Shown: positions 6,335 through 13,822 of the stretch, piece by piece
How the letters are laid out: the number at the start of each line of letters is the position of its first letter
Position numbering within the stretch: the first letter of the stretch is position 1
Assembly (NCBI RefSeq): GCF_938045405.1
Contig: NZ_CALIMW010000193.1
Location: 1-22,451, forward strand
DNA length: 22,451 nt
From: an uncultured Campylobacter sp.
GTDB taxonomy: Bacteria; Campylobacterota; Campylobacteria; Campylobacterales; Campylobacteraceae
Direction: 5' to 3'
Notes under the pieces: model-generated
What the model was told of the DNA's origin: nothing
What the model saw: the letters and a program-made list of their open reading frames with translations, nothing else
Databases searched by the model: none
Position numbers and translations under genes: made by a program

Positions 6335-8392
6335 ATGAAAAAATTTCATCTGGCTTTGTCCTTATGCGCAGTTCTTTGCTTAAGCGCACAAGCAGACGAG
6401 AAATCAAGCGCTACGGACGTATCCAAAAGCAAAGATTCAAATAGGCAAAGCCTGGGCGTAATCGAAGTTACTAGCGATTCTAGCACGCCTAGCACCGTGG
6501 ATGATGTAAAAATCAACACCCGTAACGCTACGCTCGTAAAAGACGTATTTCGCGATATTCCGGGCGTTTACGTAGGCGGCACCAACGGCATGAATCAAAA
6601 AATTTATATGCGCGGCGTAAGCGATCGCGGTTTAAATATCACGATTGACGGCGCGAAGCAAAACGGCAATACCTTTCATCACAACGCCGATTTACTAATC
6701 GATCCGGATCTTATCAAAGCCGTAGAGGTCGATGTCGGCGCGCGCTCAGTCGTGAACGACTCGGGCGCCTTGGGTGGCTCGGTAGCTTTTAAAACTGTGG
6801 ATGCCAGCGACCTGCTCGAAGAGGGTCAAGATATCGGCGCCAAGCTCAAAGTGGGCTATACGAGCAATAACGAAGGCTATTCGCAAAGTGCGATGCTCTA
6901 CGGCAGAGCGTTTGATAGCCTAGATATGCTTGCTGCGTTTAAGCACTACGGATACGGCTTCGGCGAATCGGGCAACGGCAAGCCTACGGGCGGCGACGGC
7001 AACGATATAAATTATTTATTAAAAGCGGGCTATAGCTTTTTGGATTTTCATAAAATTTCGCTCTCTACCGAGCATATGCAGTATAAAGGTCTCTATCCGC
7101 TGCGGGCGGAATTCGGCTCATGGCTAAACGGGCAGCTGGATAACCGCAAATACGAGCGCGATACACACACGATCAAATACACGTATAATCCAAGCGACCT
7201 GCTAGAACTCGACATCACGGGATACTACACCAAGCATCAGCGCATCGGATCAACCTCGACAAATGTAAAATGGGGCGTCGAGACCAAAGGCGGCAAAATC
7301 GGCGCTAAGAGTAAATTTGAAACGGGCGATCTGGCTCATACGCTACGCTACGGCTTTGATTACTACCGCTCCGAAAACTATGTTAAGCCCGGCAATCTAC
7401 GCCCCGAGAAGGTCGATAATTATAGCTTTTATATCGAGGATGCTATGCGCTACGGCGGGCTTACGGTAACTCCTGGCGTGCGCTACGAAAGGCACGAGCT
7501 AAAGACTTACAACGGTAGAGGCGCTAATATCTCTAGCTACAAATATAAATTTGACGAAGTAAGCCCTGCTTTAGCGCTTGATTACGAGATTGGCGCGGGA
7601 TTTGGAGCGTTTGCGAGCTATGCGCGAGTATTTAGAGGACCTGACGTAATGGAGAGCATGATGGCTGCGGGTACTAGCCGCGGCAGACCACTAAGCTGGA
7701 TGGCCAATGAAAATTTAAAAGCCACTACGGGCAACGCCTACGAAATAGGCGGTCGCTACAAAAGCGAGCTAGGAGAGAACTCCTCGGTAAGCCTAACCGC
7801 CAAGTACTTCAGGACGGAGTATAAAAATCTCATCGTAGATAACAATGCGGTGGGCGGAATCGTCGGCTGCCCGGGAGGCGCGCAGGGCACCTTATGCAGG
7901 GCTAACGCAGGCGGTGCGGATATTGACGGCGTCGAGCTTTTCGCAAGATTGATATTAGATGATTTGAGCCTTGCTGCGGGTTACACACACCAGCACGTAG
8001 AATATAAAGACCGCGTACGCAGGGGCTCGGGCTATCTAAGCTCAAACATCATCGGCTACCGCGACTATGGCGATAAATACACCTTCAATGCCGAATACGC
8101 AATCTCTGCGGCGGATCTACTGCTGGGCTATAACTTGCTCTTTTTCAACTCCAAAAACGTAGCCTCCGCAAATAGCGACGAAAAAACAAAAGTGCCTAGC
8201 TACGCGGTTCACGATCTATACGTCACTTACGCTCCAGATAGCGGACGATTTAAAGGGCTTGAGATCAACGCGGGCGTTTACAATCTCTTTGATAAAGCCT
8301 ACGCATCGCACTCGCAGCGCCGATTTCACCGGAGATTCAAATGCTATCGACTGGGAGCCCGGACGAAATTTCAAGCTAAGCGTGGCGTATAA
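6335..8392 (+). CDS. TonB-dependent outer-membrane receptor (heme/hemoglobin type), frameshifted at the C-terminus
   Basis: A 685-residue receptor. It has a signal peptide (1-20, ending SAQA) and a plug domain (about 45-155: FRDIPGVYVGG, QKIYMRGVSDRGLNITIDGA, GALGGSVAFKT). A 22-strand barrel follows, including the heme-receptor-like FRGP and NENL segments that correspond to the FRAP/NPNL box. I see no clear His between these two, so heme specificity is uncertain; hemoglobin, heme or a siderophore are all possible. AGGAG precedes the ATG. The encoded end (HRRFKCYRLGARTKF...) is not barrel-like. From 8322 in the +1 frame the DNA reads DFTGDSN, IDWEPGRNF and KLSVAYKF, then stops at 8399, which is the canonical terminal strand with C-terminal Phe. 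A one-base change near 8315-8321 therefore breaks the end. Energised by the adjacent tonB cluster. Confidence 0.92.
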   Translation: MKKFHLALSLCAVLCLSAQADEKSSATDVSKSKDSNRQSLGVIEVTSDSSTPSTVDDVKINTRNATLVKDVFRDIPGVYVGGTNGMNQKIYMRGVSDRGLNITIDGAKQNGNTFHHNADLLIDPDLIKAVEVDVGARSVVNDSGALGGSVAFKTVDASDLLEEGQDIGAKLKVGYTSNNEGYSQSAMLYGRAFDSLDMLAAFKHYGYGFGESGNGKPTGGDGNDINYLLKAGYSFLDFHKISLSTEHMQYKGLYPLRAEFGSWLNGQLDNRKYERDTHTIKYTYNPSDLLELDITGYYTKHQRIGSTSTNVKWGVETKGGKIGAKSKFETGDLAHTLRYGFDYYRSENYVKPGNLRPEKVDNYSFYIEDAMRYGGLTVTPGVRYERHELKTYNGRGANISSYKYKFDEVSPALALDYEIGAGFGAFASYARVFRGPDVMESMMAAGTSRGRPLSWMANENLKATTGNAYEIGGRYKSELGENSSVSLTAKYFRTEYKNLIVDNNAVGGIVGCPGGAQGTLCRANAGGADIDGVELFARLILDDLSLAAGYTHQHVEYKDRVRRGSGYLSSNIIGYRDYGDKYTFNAEYAISAADLLLGYNLLFFNSKNVASANSDEKTKVPSYAVHDLYVTYAPDSGRFKGLEINAGVYNLFDKAYASHSQRRFHRRFKCYRLGARTKFQAKRGV

Positions 8393-8399
8393 ATTTTAA

Positions 8400-8760
8400 A
8401 GCTTACGCGAGATGACGGTACGAAATTTTGCACGCTAAAGCGGCGAAATTTTAAAAATTCAAAACCCTTGGAATTTCAAAATTCCAAGGGCTTTATAAAT
8501 TTGAAATTCTTAGACTTAGAATTTCAAGCTTTTAAATCCTACTAACAGAAATTTTCTCGTAAAATTCTTGCAAATAGCAAAATTCTCATTCGCAATGAAA
8601 TTCTAGCTTGCAGCGAAATCCCCAAAATTCAAAGCGATATCCGCAGCGCTTCACATCCAAAGTTCCTTTAGAATTTATAAGATTCCTCCCGCTTCAAGCG
8701 CCGTCCGTTTACTCTTCATCGTTAAAATTCTGTTTTTAATTCTACTTAAAAGGAGAGCCT
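8400..8760. other. Intergenic region with terminator, no gene
   Basis: 361 bp between the receptor and the creD-like gene. It contains the terminator hairpin at 8465-8490 and then AT-rich sequence with many GAAATTC/AAAATTC words. No supported open frame is present. The creD-like ribosome site AAAGGAGAG lies at its right end. Confidence 0.65.
8465..8490 (+). terminator. Rho-independent-type hairpin after the receptor gene
   Basis: CCCTTGGAATTT pairs perfectly with AAATTCCAAGGG across a 2-nt centre (a loop of 4 or more in practice), followed by CTTTATAAATTT. It lies about 65 bp past the receptor stop. The trailing T content is modest. Confidence 0.7.
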
Positions 8761-10155
8761 TTGTTAAATTATACTAAAAACGCCATCCGAGGGGCATTTT
8801 GGACGAAACCGTTCATAGTTTTAGTGCTGCTTTTGCTGCTGCTAATCCCGCTAAGCTTTATCGATAATCTTACCTACTCCCGCTCCGAAACCAAACAGCT
8901 CGCGCAGGATTCGATCCTCACACCGGTGGGCGGCGAGCTGCAAATCCAGGGCCTTGCGATCGTAGTGCCCTACGCAGAGATAATCGAAGCGATAGATAAA
9001 AGCAACAACGAGCTCATAAAAAGGCGCGTAGAGAAAAATTTCATCATCGTGCCTAAAAACTACTCCCTCGCGGCGGAGATCGACCCCACCTATCTAAAGC
9101 GCGGGATTTTTCGCGTTCCGATATATAACGGCGATTTTGCGCTTAAGGCGGACTTTGAGGCGATAAACTATACCGAGCTCGGCGTCGATCCTGCGCGGCT
9201 AAATTTCGACGAAGCCGTGCTAGTGCTCGGCGTAGGCAATCAAAAATCCTTCACCGCCTCCCCCGCTTTAAGCTTAAACGGCAAGGAGCTTAAGCAATAT
9301 CACGGCAACACCGAAGCTAAAATTTTCGATCGAAGCCTAATCTACAAGCTCCCCGCTTCCGCGCTGTCGTCTGATTTTAGCATCAGCGGCACGCTTAAAA
9401 TTCAAGGCGGCGAGGCACTTCATCTAGCTCCGATCGCGCAAAATAGCCGTTTTGAAATTAGCTCTACTTGGGCATCGCCTAGCTTTGGCGGCGGCTTTAT
9501 CGCCAAATCGCGCGAGGTAAGCGCTAGCGGTTTTAAAGCTTCGTGGGAAGTTACAGGCTTAGCCGCAGGCATTGCTCCTGCGTGGCTTGCAGATCAAGAT
9601 GACCGCGTCGCTATGACGAACTGGCGCAGCAACGACGATAGAAATGATGCTGTAAGCATCGGCTTCATCGAGCCCGTGAATAACTACTCGCTGATTAAGC
9701 GCTGCACGGATTACGCTCTGTTATTTTTAGCGGTGCCGTTTTTAGCGATCTTTTTGTGCGAGGTTTATACTCACGAGCGCATCCACCCGATCCAGTATCT
9801 ACTCATCGGGCTTGAGGACGTCGTTTTCTACCTGCTGGTGCTTTCGCTCTCCGAACACATCGGCTTTGCGATCAGCTACGCCATCTCGGCGATCGCGGTC
9901 AGCGCGATAGTATTTTTCTACGCGAGCGCGATTTTCAAAGGCGCGCGCTGGGGCATTTTCATCACTTGCGTTCAGCTCGTTTCATATGCGATCCTCTATG
10001 TCATCTTAAATTCCGAAGACTACGCCCTATTAATGGGAAGTCTGATGATCTTTGCGGTGATTTCGCTCGTTATGTATTTTACTCGCAAGCTTGATTGGTA
10101 CGATACGGCGATTCCAAGCGGCGAGAAAAAACAGGAACAAGAGCCCGAAATTTAG
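8761..10155 (+). CDS. creD: CreD-family inner-membrane protein
   Basis: A 464-residue protein with CreD architecture. One N-terminal membrane helix (about 17-36, KPFIVLVLLLLLLIPLSFI) is followed by a large periplasmic domain (about 37-318) and five or so closely packed C-terminal helices (about 320-450). CreD is an inner-membrane protein, in E. coli under CreBC control and linked to envelope integrity and colicin E2 tolerance; its molecular function is unclear. No creBC genes are visible here, so a different regulation is likely. Translation starts at TTG, chosen because AAAGGAGAG is 5 nt upstream and the hydrophobic N-terminus follows at once; no in-frame ATG is close. The tail is charged (GEKKQEQEPEI). 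A strong hairpin follows the gene. Confidence 0.87.
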   Translation: MLNYTKNAIRGAFWTKPFIVLVLLLLLLIPLSFIDNLTYSRSETKQLAQDSILTPVGGELQIQGLAIVVPYAEIIEAIDKSNNELIKRRVEKNFIIVPKNYSLAAEIDPTYLKRGIFRVPIYNGDFALKADFEAINYTELGVDPARLNFDEAVLVLGVGNQKSFTASPALSLNGKELKQYHGNTEAKIFDRSLIYKLPASALSSDFSISGTLKIQGGEALHLAPIAQNSRFEISSTWASPSFGGGFIAKSREVSASGFKASWEVTGLAAGIAPAWLADQDDRVAMTNWRSNDDRNDAVSIGFIEPVNNYSLIKRCTDYALLFLAVPFLAIFLCEVYTHERIHPIQYLLIGLEDVVFYLLVLSLSEHIGFAISYAISAIAVSAIVFFYASAIFKGARWGIFITCVQLVSYAILYVILNSEDYALLMGSLMIFAVISLVMYFTRKLDWYDTAIPSGEKKQEQEPEI

Positions 10156-10188
10156 CCTTTTAAATTTACCACCAAATTTAATCGCAAC

Positions 10189-10217
10189 GGCCTTTGGAGC
10201 TTTAAAATCCAAAGGCC
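10189..10217 (+). terminator. Rho-independent-type terminator after creD
   Basis: GGCCTTTGGA (10189-10198) pairs perfectly with TCCAAAGGCC (10208-10217) over a 9-nt loop, followed by ATTTTAAATTT. It sits 34 bp past the stop and separates creD from tsaD transcription. Confidence 0.75.
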
Positions 10218-10386
10218 ATTTTAAATTTGCTCGCTAAATTTCAACTGCCAAAATTTCATCTATTTAAAATTTTATCCGCCGCGGCAGACAAACTGCGACC
10301 GAGCCGAACGGTACGCTTTAAATTTAGCCCCGCGAGCGTGAGCACGTCGCGACCAAATCTAGAGCGCGCCGCTTTAAATTTTAAAA

Positions 10387-10415
10387 TTTCATCTGCGCCG
10401 ATTTTTGAGTATAAT
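10387..10415 (+). promoter_or_regulatory. Candidate tsaD promoter
   Basis: TATAAT at 10410-10415, about 26 nt upstream of the GTG start, with a weak -35 (TTTCAT, 10387-10392) at 17-bp spacing. The position after the creD terminator and a short leader containing the AAGGA site make it plausible. It lies immediately after an AAATTTTAAAATTT palindrome (10376-10389). Confidence 0.5.
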
Positions 10416-10440
10416 GAGCGAAAAATTTTAAGGATTTCGT

Positions 10441-11448
10441 GTGATACTTGCTATTGAGAGCAGCTGCGACGACAGCTCGGTCGCGGTGATGGATGAGCGC
10501 AGTTTCGAGCTGAAATTTTACGAAAAAATAAGCCAGGAAGCCGATCACGCCAAATACGGCGGCGTCGTGCCCGAGCTTGCCGCGAGGCTGCATACTGAGG
10601 CGCTGCCGCGGATTTTACAGCGTGCAAAGCCCTATTTTAGCAAGCTTAGCGCCGTCGCAGCGACCAATACCCCGGGGCTCAGCGTGAGCCTGATCGGCGG
10701 TGTGAATATGGCAAAAGCGCTCGCGCTCGCGCTAAATCTGCCGCTCATCGGCGTAAATCATCTCATAGGTCACGTTTACTCGCTGTTTTTAGGCGGCGAG
10801 GCGCGGTTTCCGATGGGCGTTTTGCTCGTTAGCGGCGGGCATACGATGGTTTTAGATATTGACGCTGCGGGGGGTATCGAAATTTTAGCGACCACCGGCG
10901 ACGATAGCTTCGGCGAGAGCTTCGATAAGATCGCAAAGATGCTAGGCCTTGGCTATCCGGGCGGCGCACTCATCGAGGAGCTCGCAAAAGGCGGCGAGCC
11001 GCGATTTGAGCTGCCCGTACCGCTGAAGGGCGACAAGCGGCTGGAGTATAGCTTTTCGGGGCTTAAAAACGCCGTGCGCGTGCAGATCGAAAAGCTAAAA
11101 GAGGCGGGCGAGCTGGATGAGCGGGCGATGCGCGATCTGGCGCGCTGCTTTGAGGACGCGGCGTGCGCGCACATACTGGATAAATTGCAGCGGATCTTTG
11201 AGCTGCGGCGCTTTGCGCGCTTCGGCGTCGTGGGCGGAGCGAGCGCGAACCTACATCTGCGCGGGCTTTTGACGGATCTGTGCGAGCGGGCGGGCTGCGA
11301 GATACTTTTCGCGCCGATGAAATTTTGCTCCGATAACGCCGCTATGATCGCGCGCGCGGCGATAGAAAAGCTGCGTAAAAAGGAGTTCGTCTCGCCCGCA
11401 GAGCTTGAGATCATCCCGCATCTAAATCTACGCTCGGCGTTTGAGTGA
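10441..11448 (+). CDS. tsaD: tRNA N6-adenosine threonylcarbamoyltransferase TsaD
   Basis: A 335-residue TsaD (Gcp/YgjD/Kae1) protein. It transfers the threonylcarbamoyl group from TC-AMP to A37 of ANN-decoding tRNAs, with TsaB and TsaE, in the cytoplasm. The ASKHA nucleotide-binding fold starts at MILAIESSCDDSSVAV. The metal ligands are H107 and H111 (NHLIGH) and D298 (CSDNAAMIA). Other signatures are SGGHT (131-135), GDDSFGESFDKIAKMLGLGYPGG (from 153) and GGASAN (265-270). The start is GTG with AAGGA seven nt upstream, and the protein aligns from its first residues with the family, so no earlier start is needed. The length is typical. It appears to be monocistronic. Confidence 0.97.
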   Translation: MILAIESSCDDSSVAVMDERSFELKFYEKISQEADHAKYGGVVPELAARLHTEALPRILQRAKPYFSKLSAVAATNTPGLSVSLIGGVNMAKALALALNLPLIGVNHLIGHVYSLFLGGEARFPMGVLLVSGGHTMVLDIDAAGGIEILATTGDDSFGESFDKIAKMLGLGYPGGALIEELAKGGEPRFELPVPLKGDKRLEYSFSGLKNAVRVQIEKLKEAGELDERAMRDLARCFEDAACAHILDKLQRIFELRRFARFGVVGGASANLHLRGLLTDLCERAGCEILFAPMKFCSDNAAMIARAAIEKLRKKEFVSPAELEIIPHLNLRSAFE

Positions 11449-11518
11449 AATTTTAAAATTTATAAATAGTCTGCGTCCGCTAGCGGATTCTCATGCGCTG
11501 GGCGTTTGAGTAAAATTT
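11431..11518 (+). repeat. Direct repeat of the tsaD 3' end (23 bp, two copies)
   Basis: The last codons and stop of tsaD with following bases (11431-11453) recur at 11496-11518 with two mismatches; the shared core is GGCGTTTGAGT at 11436 and 11501, followed by (G/A)AAATTT. Spacing is 65 bp. The second copy also reads Ala-Phe-Glu-stop in frame with itself (TAA instead of TGA). This suggests a short tandem duplication of the gene end, later decayed. The remaining DNA to 11720 holds no supported gene. Confidence 0.6.
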
Positions 11519-11720
11519 CATCTCGCGCTCGCTCACGGTTGGGTTTTGGATAAAATTCACTTTGATTTTACACATCGCATTTCAGGCTCGCGCCACGTTT
11601 TGCTAAACTCCTTTCATTCTCGCACCGCCATCGGTACCGCTAACGTTGCACGTCCTTGTCGCTTGCAATATCTGCTAAAATTTGATCGACTTTTTGTTAG
11701 CTTGTCGTTTTTACGTTTTC

Positions 11721-12203
11721 TTAATCGTGCAGAAAAGTTACGATTTCGTGTTCTTTTGGCAGAAATTTTCTGCCATCAATGCCGTCATCTCCGTATTCCA
11801 ATAATGCTTCATTTAAAATTTCATAAATTTCATCCATTGAAATATCTCCAATATCAGAATTTACGCTTTGGAATTTATATTTGATTTTAAATGGATTTTC
11901 CGTGAAATATTTACTCGTTGTCTCATCATAAATTCGTCTTACATCAAGCTCGATATTTTTACCTTTATAGTGAAACAACCAAATATCCTCGCCCGTATAG
12001 CCATCTCGTGGATCCGGCAGTTGAGGGCTACCGATAAAGATAAGATAGGTCTGTTTTTGTTTATCTACTACCCAATTTAACCATCTAATATCTTGATTGC
12101 TCAATAAGGGTTTTCTAAATTTTGTTCTAATTTTATTAACAGTGTCTATAATATCGTATTCCTCTAAGTCCTCTTTCGAAATATATTCTGCTACAAACGC
12201 CAC
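11721..12203 (-). CDS. Small acidic protein of unknown function, tandem paralog B
   Basis: 160 residues, no signal peptide or membrane segment. It starts at GTG with AAAGGGG upstream. It shares the N-terminus MAF(V/I)(A/T)EYISKED(L/I)E, the core GEDIWL(F/L)HY(K/R)GK(N/D)IE(L/I)D(V/L)R and the tail SDIGD...EI with the neighbour at 12219-12695, so the two are tandem duplicates separated by 15 bp and probably cotranscribed. The acidic C-terminal part (ISMDEIYEILNEALLEYGDDG) also resembles the truncated gene at 22238-22451. Base composition is clearly more AT-rich than the core genes, suggesting transfer. I do not recognise the family. Tandem, divergent, small cytoplasmic acidic proteins are often toxin-immunity proteins, but no toxin gene is in view, so this is only a hypothesis. 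Confidence 0.75.
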   Translation of the reverse strand: MAFVAEYISKEDLEEYDIIDTVNKIRTKFRKPLLSNQDIRWLNWVVDKQKQTYLIFIGSPQLPDPRDGYTGEDIWLFHYKGKNIELDVRRIYDETTSKYFTENPFKIKYKFQSVNSDIGDISMDEIYEILNEALLEYGDDGIDGRKFLPKEHEIVTFLHD

Positions 12204-12218
12204 TTTATCCCCTTTTCT

Positions 12219-12695
12219 TTAAATTTTTGATACGAAAGTTACTCGAATATTTTCTTTTGGGATAATAGATCCTCCATCGCCATACTCATTTAAAATTTCT
12301 TTTAAAATATTTACAATCTCTTGCTTTGGCATATCCCCGATATCACTTCTTATGGATTCTAGCTCATAGATTATTTTAAACGGATTATCCGTAATTTTCG
12401 TACTAGTATTTTTATTATGTATATTCCTTAAATCGATCTCTATATCTTTGCCTCTATAATGCAAAAGCCATATATCTTCACCGCTAAATTCCATATCTCT
12501 CGGATCTCCGATAGTGATACTGCACACTGAAAAAAGCCAAATACCTCTTTCTCGATCTATACACCAGTCTCTTGAATTTAGAATAGCCCATTCCAGCTTA
12601 ACTTGATGATACTTTTCACATATCTCATTACTCGGTTTTAGTAAGTCGTATTTCTCGATATCCTCTTTTGAAATATACTCTGTAATAAATGCCAT
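12219..12695 (-). CDS. Small acidic protein of unknown function, tandem paralog A
   Basis: 158 residues, cytoplasmic by appearance; the first gene of the tandem pair, with an excellent AGGAGG site before its ATG. The N-terminus is MAFITEYISKEDIEKYDLL. The central block DPRDMEFSGEDIWLLHYRGK matches DPRDGYTGEDIWLFHYKGK of its neighbour, followed by NPFKI and a conserved SDIGD motif before an amphipathic helix (PKQEIVNILKEILNEYGDGG). The Trp/Asp-rich core suggests a compact alpha/beta domain. The pair occupies the place where C. jejuni has crcB after plsC (from memory), and its AT-rich coding DNA contrasts with plsC and tsaD, which fits insertion of accessory genes here. Function unassigned. Confidence 0.78.
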   Translation of the reverse strand: MAFITEYISKEDIEKYDLLKPSNEICEKYHQVKLEWAILNSRDWCIDRERGIWLFSVCSITIGDPRDMEFSGEDIWLLHYRGKDIEIDLRNIHNKNTSTKITDNPFKIIYELESIRSDIGDMPKQEIVNILKEILNEYGDGGSIIPKENIRVTFVSKI

Positions 12696-13135
12696 TCTCT
12701 CCTCCTTAATAATTTAAAATTTTAGGCTGCTTGCGAGTTATCGTCTTTTCTCCTTGCGACAAATCGTTTAGCCCTTTGCCGAGCGAATGGCTAAATATAC
12801 GCTAAAATCTATCTTGCCGCGCCGCGTAAATTTTAAAATTTCGCTTTTATACAGGCGCTGTTTTCTTGCCTATCTCTTGCCGATAACTCGCCGCCTGCCG
12901 CTTAGATGAAATTTTAAAATTCCACCGCCTGTGCGCATGGATAAAATTTTAAAATTTCGTCGTCCACGCGCACGAACGAAATTTTAAAATTCCACGCCGC
13001 TTAACACGAGCGGATGAAATTTTATAAAATTTTGCCGCCGCAAATCAAAGCGCAAATAAACGCGCTAGCGCACAGAAATCGCGCGAATTAGTAAAAGTCG
13101 CGTTTGAATTTTATCGATAAATTTATGAATCCCGC
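12696..13135. other. Intergenic repeat-rich region, no gene
   Basis: 440 bp between plsC and the tandem paralogs. It holds AAATTTTAAAATTT palindromes at 12828, 12909, 12944, 12979 and 13017 (listed separately as a cluster) and an 11-bp inverted repeat, GCGAGTTATCG at 12733-12743 versus CGATAACTCGC at 12881-12891. No open frame with a ribosome site, RNA gene or clear terminator is seen. It may be a junction between the core plsC operon and inserted genes. Confidence 0.6.
12908..13036. repeat. Cluster of four AAATTTTAAAATT palindromes at about 35-bp spacing
   Basis: The AAATTTT step begins at 12909, 12944, 12979 and 13017 (the last as AAATTTTATAAAATTTT), so intervals are 35, 35 and 38 bp. The units are separated by GC-rich stretches of about 20 bp containing CCACCGCC, CGTCGTCC, CCACGCCGC and GCCGCCGC. 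The separators are not identical, so this is not a CRISPR array; it looks like a tandem cluster of a short dispersed element. Confidence 0.65.
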
Positions 13136-13822
13136 CTATGCTTCGGCGGTTTCGTTTTCATTGATTACGGCTTGCATCGTGTCTCTGGCGTGCTGCAGCC
13201 AATCTTTATCGCTCGTATCGAGCAGGTCTAGGTAGATGATTTTGACATGTCCGCTATGGACGGTGAAATCGTGAGAGTTTGCGATGTGCTGCGTGCCGAT
13301 GAGTACCACGGGCTGGACACGCAGACCAAGCTTGCTAACGATCGCTTTGGCGCCGCTTTGGAATTGCAAAAGCTGCGTGCCGCGATGTCTAGTGCCTTCG
13401 GGAAACATCGTGATGACGCGCCCTTCGCTCACGCGCTGCTGCACTTCGTGCACGATCCGCACCAGATCGCGCGGATTGGAGCGATCGACTTGGATCATCT
13501 TCGGAAGAGTGATGATTTTGCCGATGATAGGGATGTCTGCGATCTCTTTTTTAGCGATCCAGCAGATATCGGCGGGATGAGTCTCTTCAAGCACAACAAT
13601 ATCCATTATGCTTTGGTGGTTGGCGATTACTAACTGCGCGCGCGGATCGGGAGTGCCTATGATCTGGATATCGTATCCGACGCCGTAGCGCTGGAAGCGC
13701 CCCCAAATGCGGCGGAAGCGGCGATGAGAGGAGTTTTTTACCGCCATGGCGATCACGACGCAAACGACGGTAAAAATAAACCAAATCGCGTAAAATAGCG
13801 CTCTAATCCTTGCTAAGCTCAT
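13136..13822 (-). CDS. plsC: 1-acyl-sn-glycerol-3-phosphate acyltransferase
   Basis: A PlsC-family acyltransferase that makes phosphatidic acid from lysophosphatidic acid at the inner membrane. The catalytic NHxxxxD motif is NHQSIMD (68-74, counting from the chosen start) and the glycerol-phosphate motif is FPEGTR (140-145). A hydrophobic N-terminal helix spans about 8-28 (ALFYAIWFIFTVVCVVIAM). I chose the ATG at 13822 (MSLARIRALF, 228 residues). The frame is open to an ATG at 13897, but that adds 25 residues that only overlap the end of the preceding gene. With the chosen start the overlap is 20 nt, still consistent with translational coupling. Last gene of the ctpA-pur-plsC run. Confidence 0.92.
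   Translation of the reverse strand: MSLARIRALFYAIWFIFTVVCVVIAMAVKNSSHRRFRRIWGRFQRYGVGYDIQIIGTPDPRAQLVIANHQSIMDIVVLEETHPADICWIAKKEIADIPIIGKIITLPKMIQVDRSNPRDLVRIVHEVQQRVSEGRVITMFPEGTRHRGTQLLQFQSGAKAIVSKLGLRVQPVVLIGTQHIANSHDFTVHSGHVKIIYLDLLDTSDKDWLQHARDTMQAVINENETAEA

Noticed and set aside
10953..11414. 153-codon minus-strand frame inside tsaD
   Set aside because: Ser/Arg-rich antisense shadow of the conserved TsaD C-terminal half.
11546..11884. 112-codon plus-strand frame downstream of tsaD
   Set aside because: Its second half is antisense to the tandem paralog B gene, and it lacks a ribosome site and any recognisable feature.
12908..13036. Possible CRISPR array from regularly spaced AAATTTTAAAATT units
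   Set aside because: The unit is a simple palindrome found throughout the intergenic DNA, and the intervening GC-rich segments resemble one another, unlike spacers.
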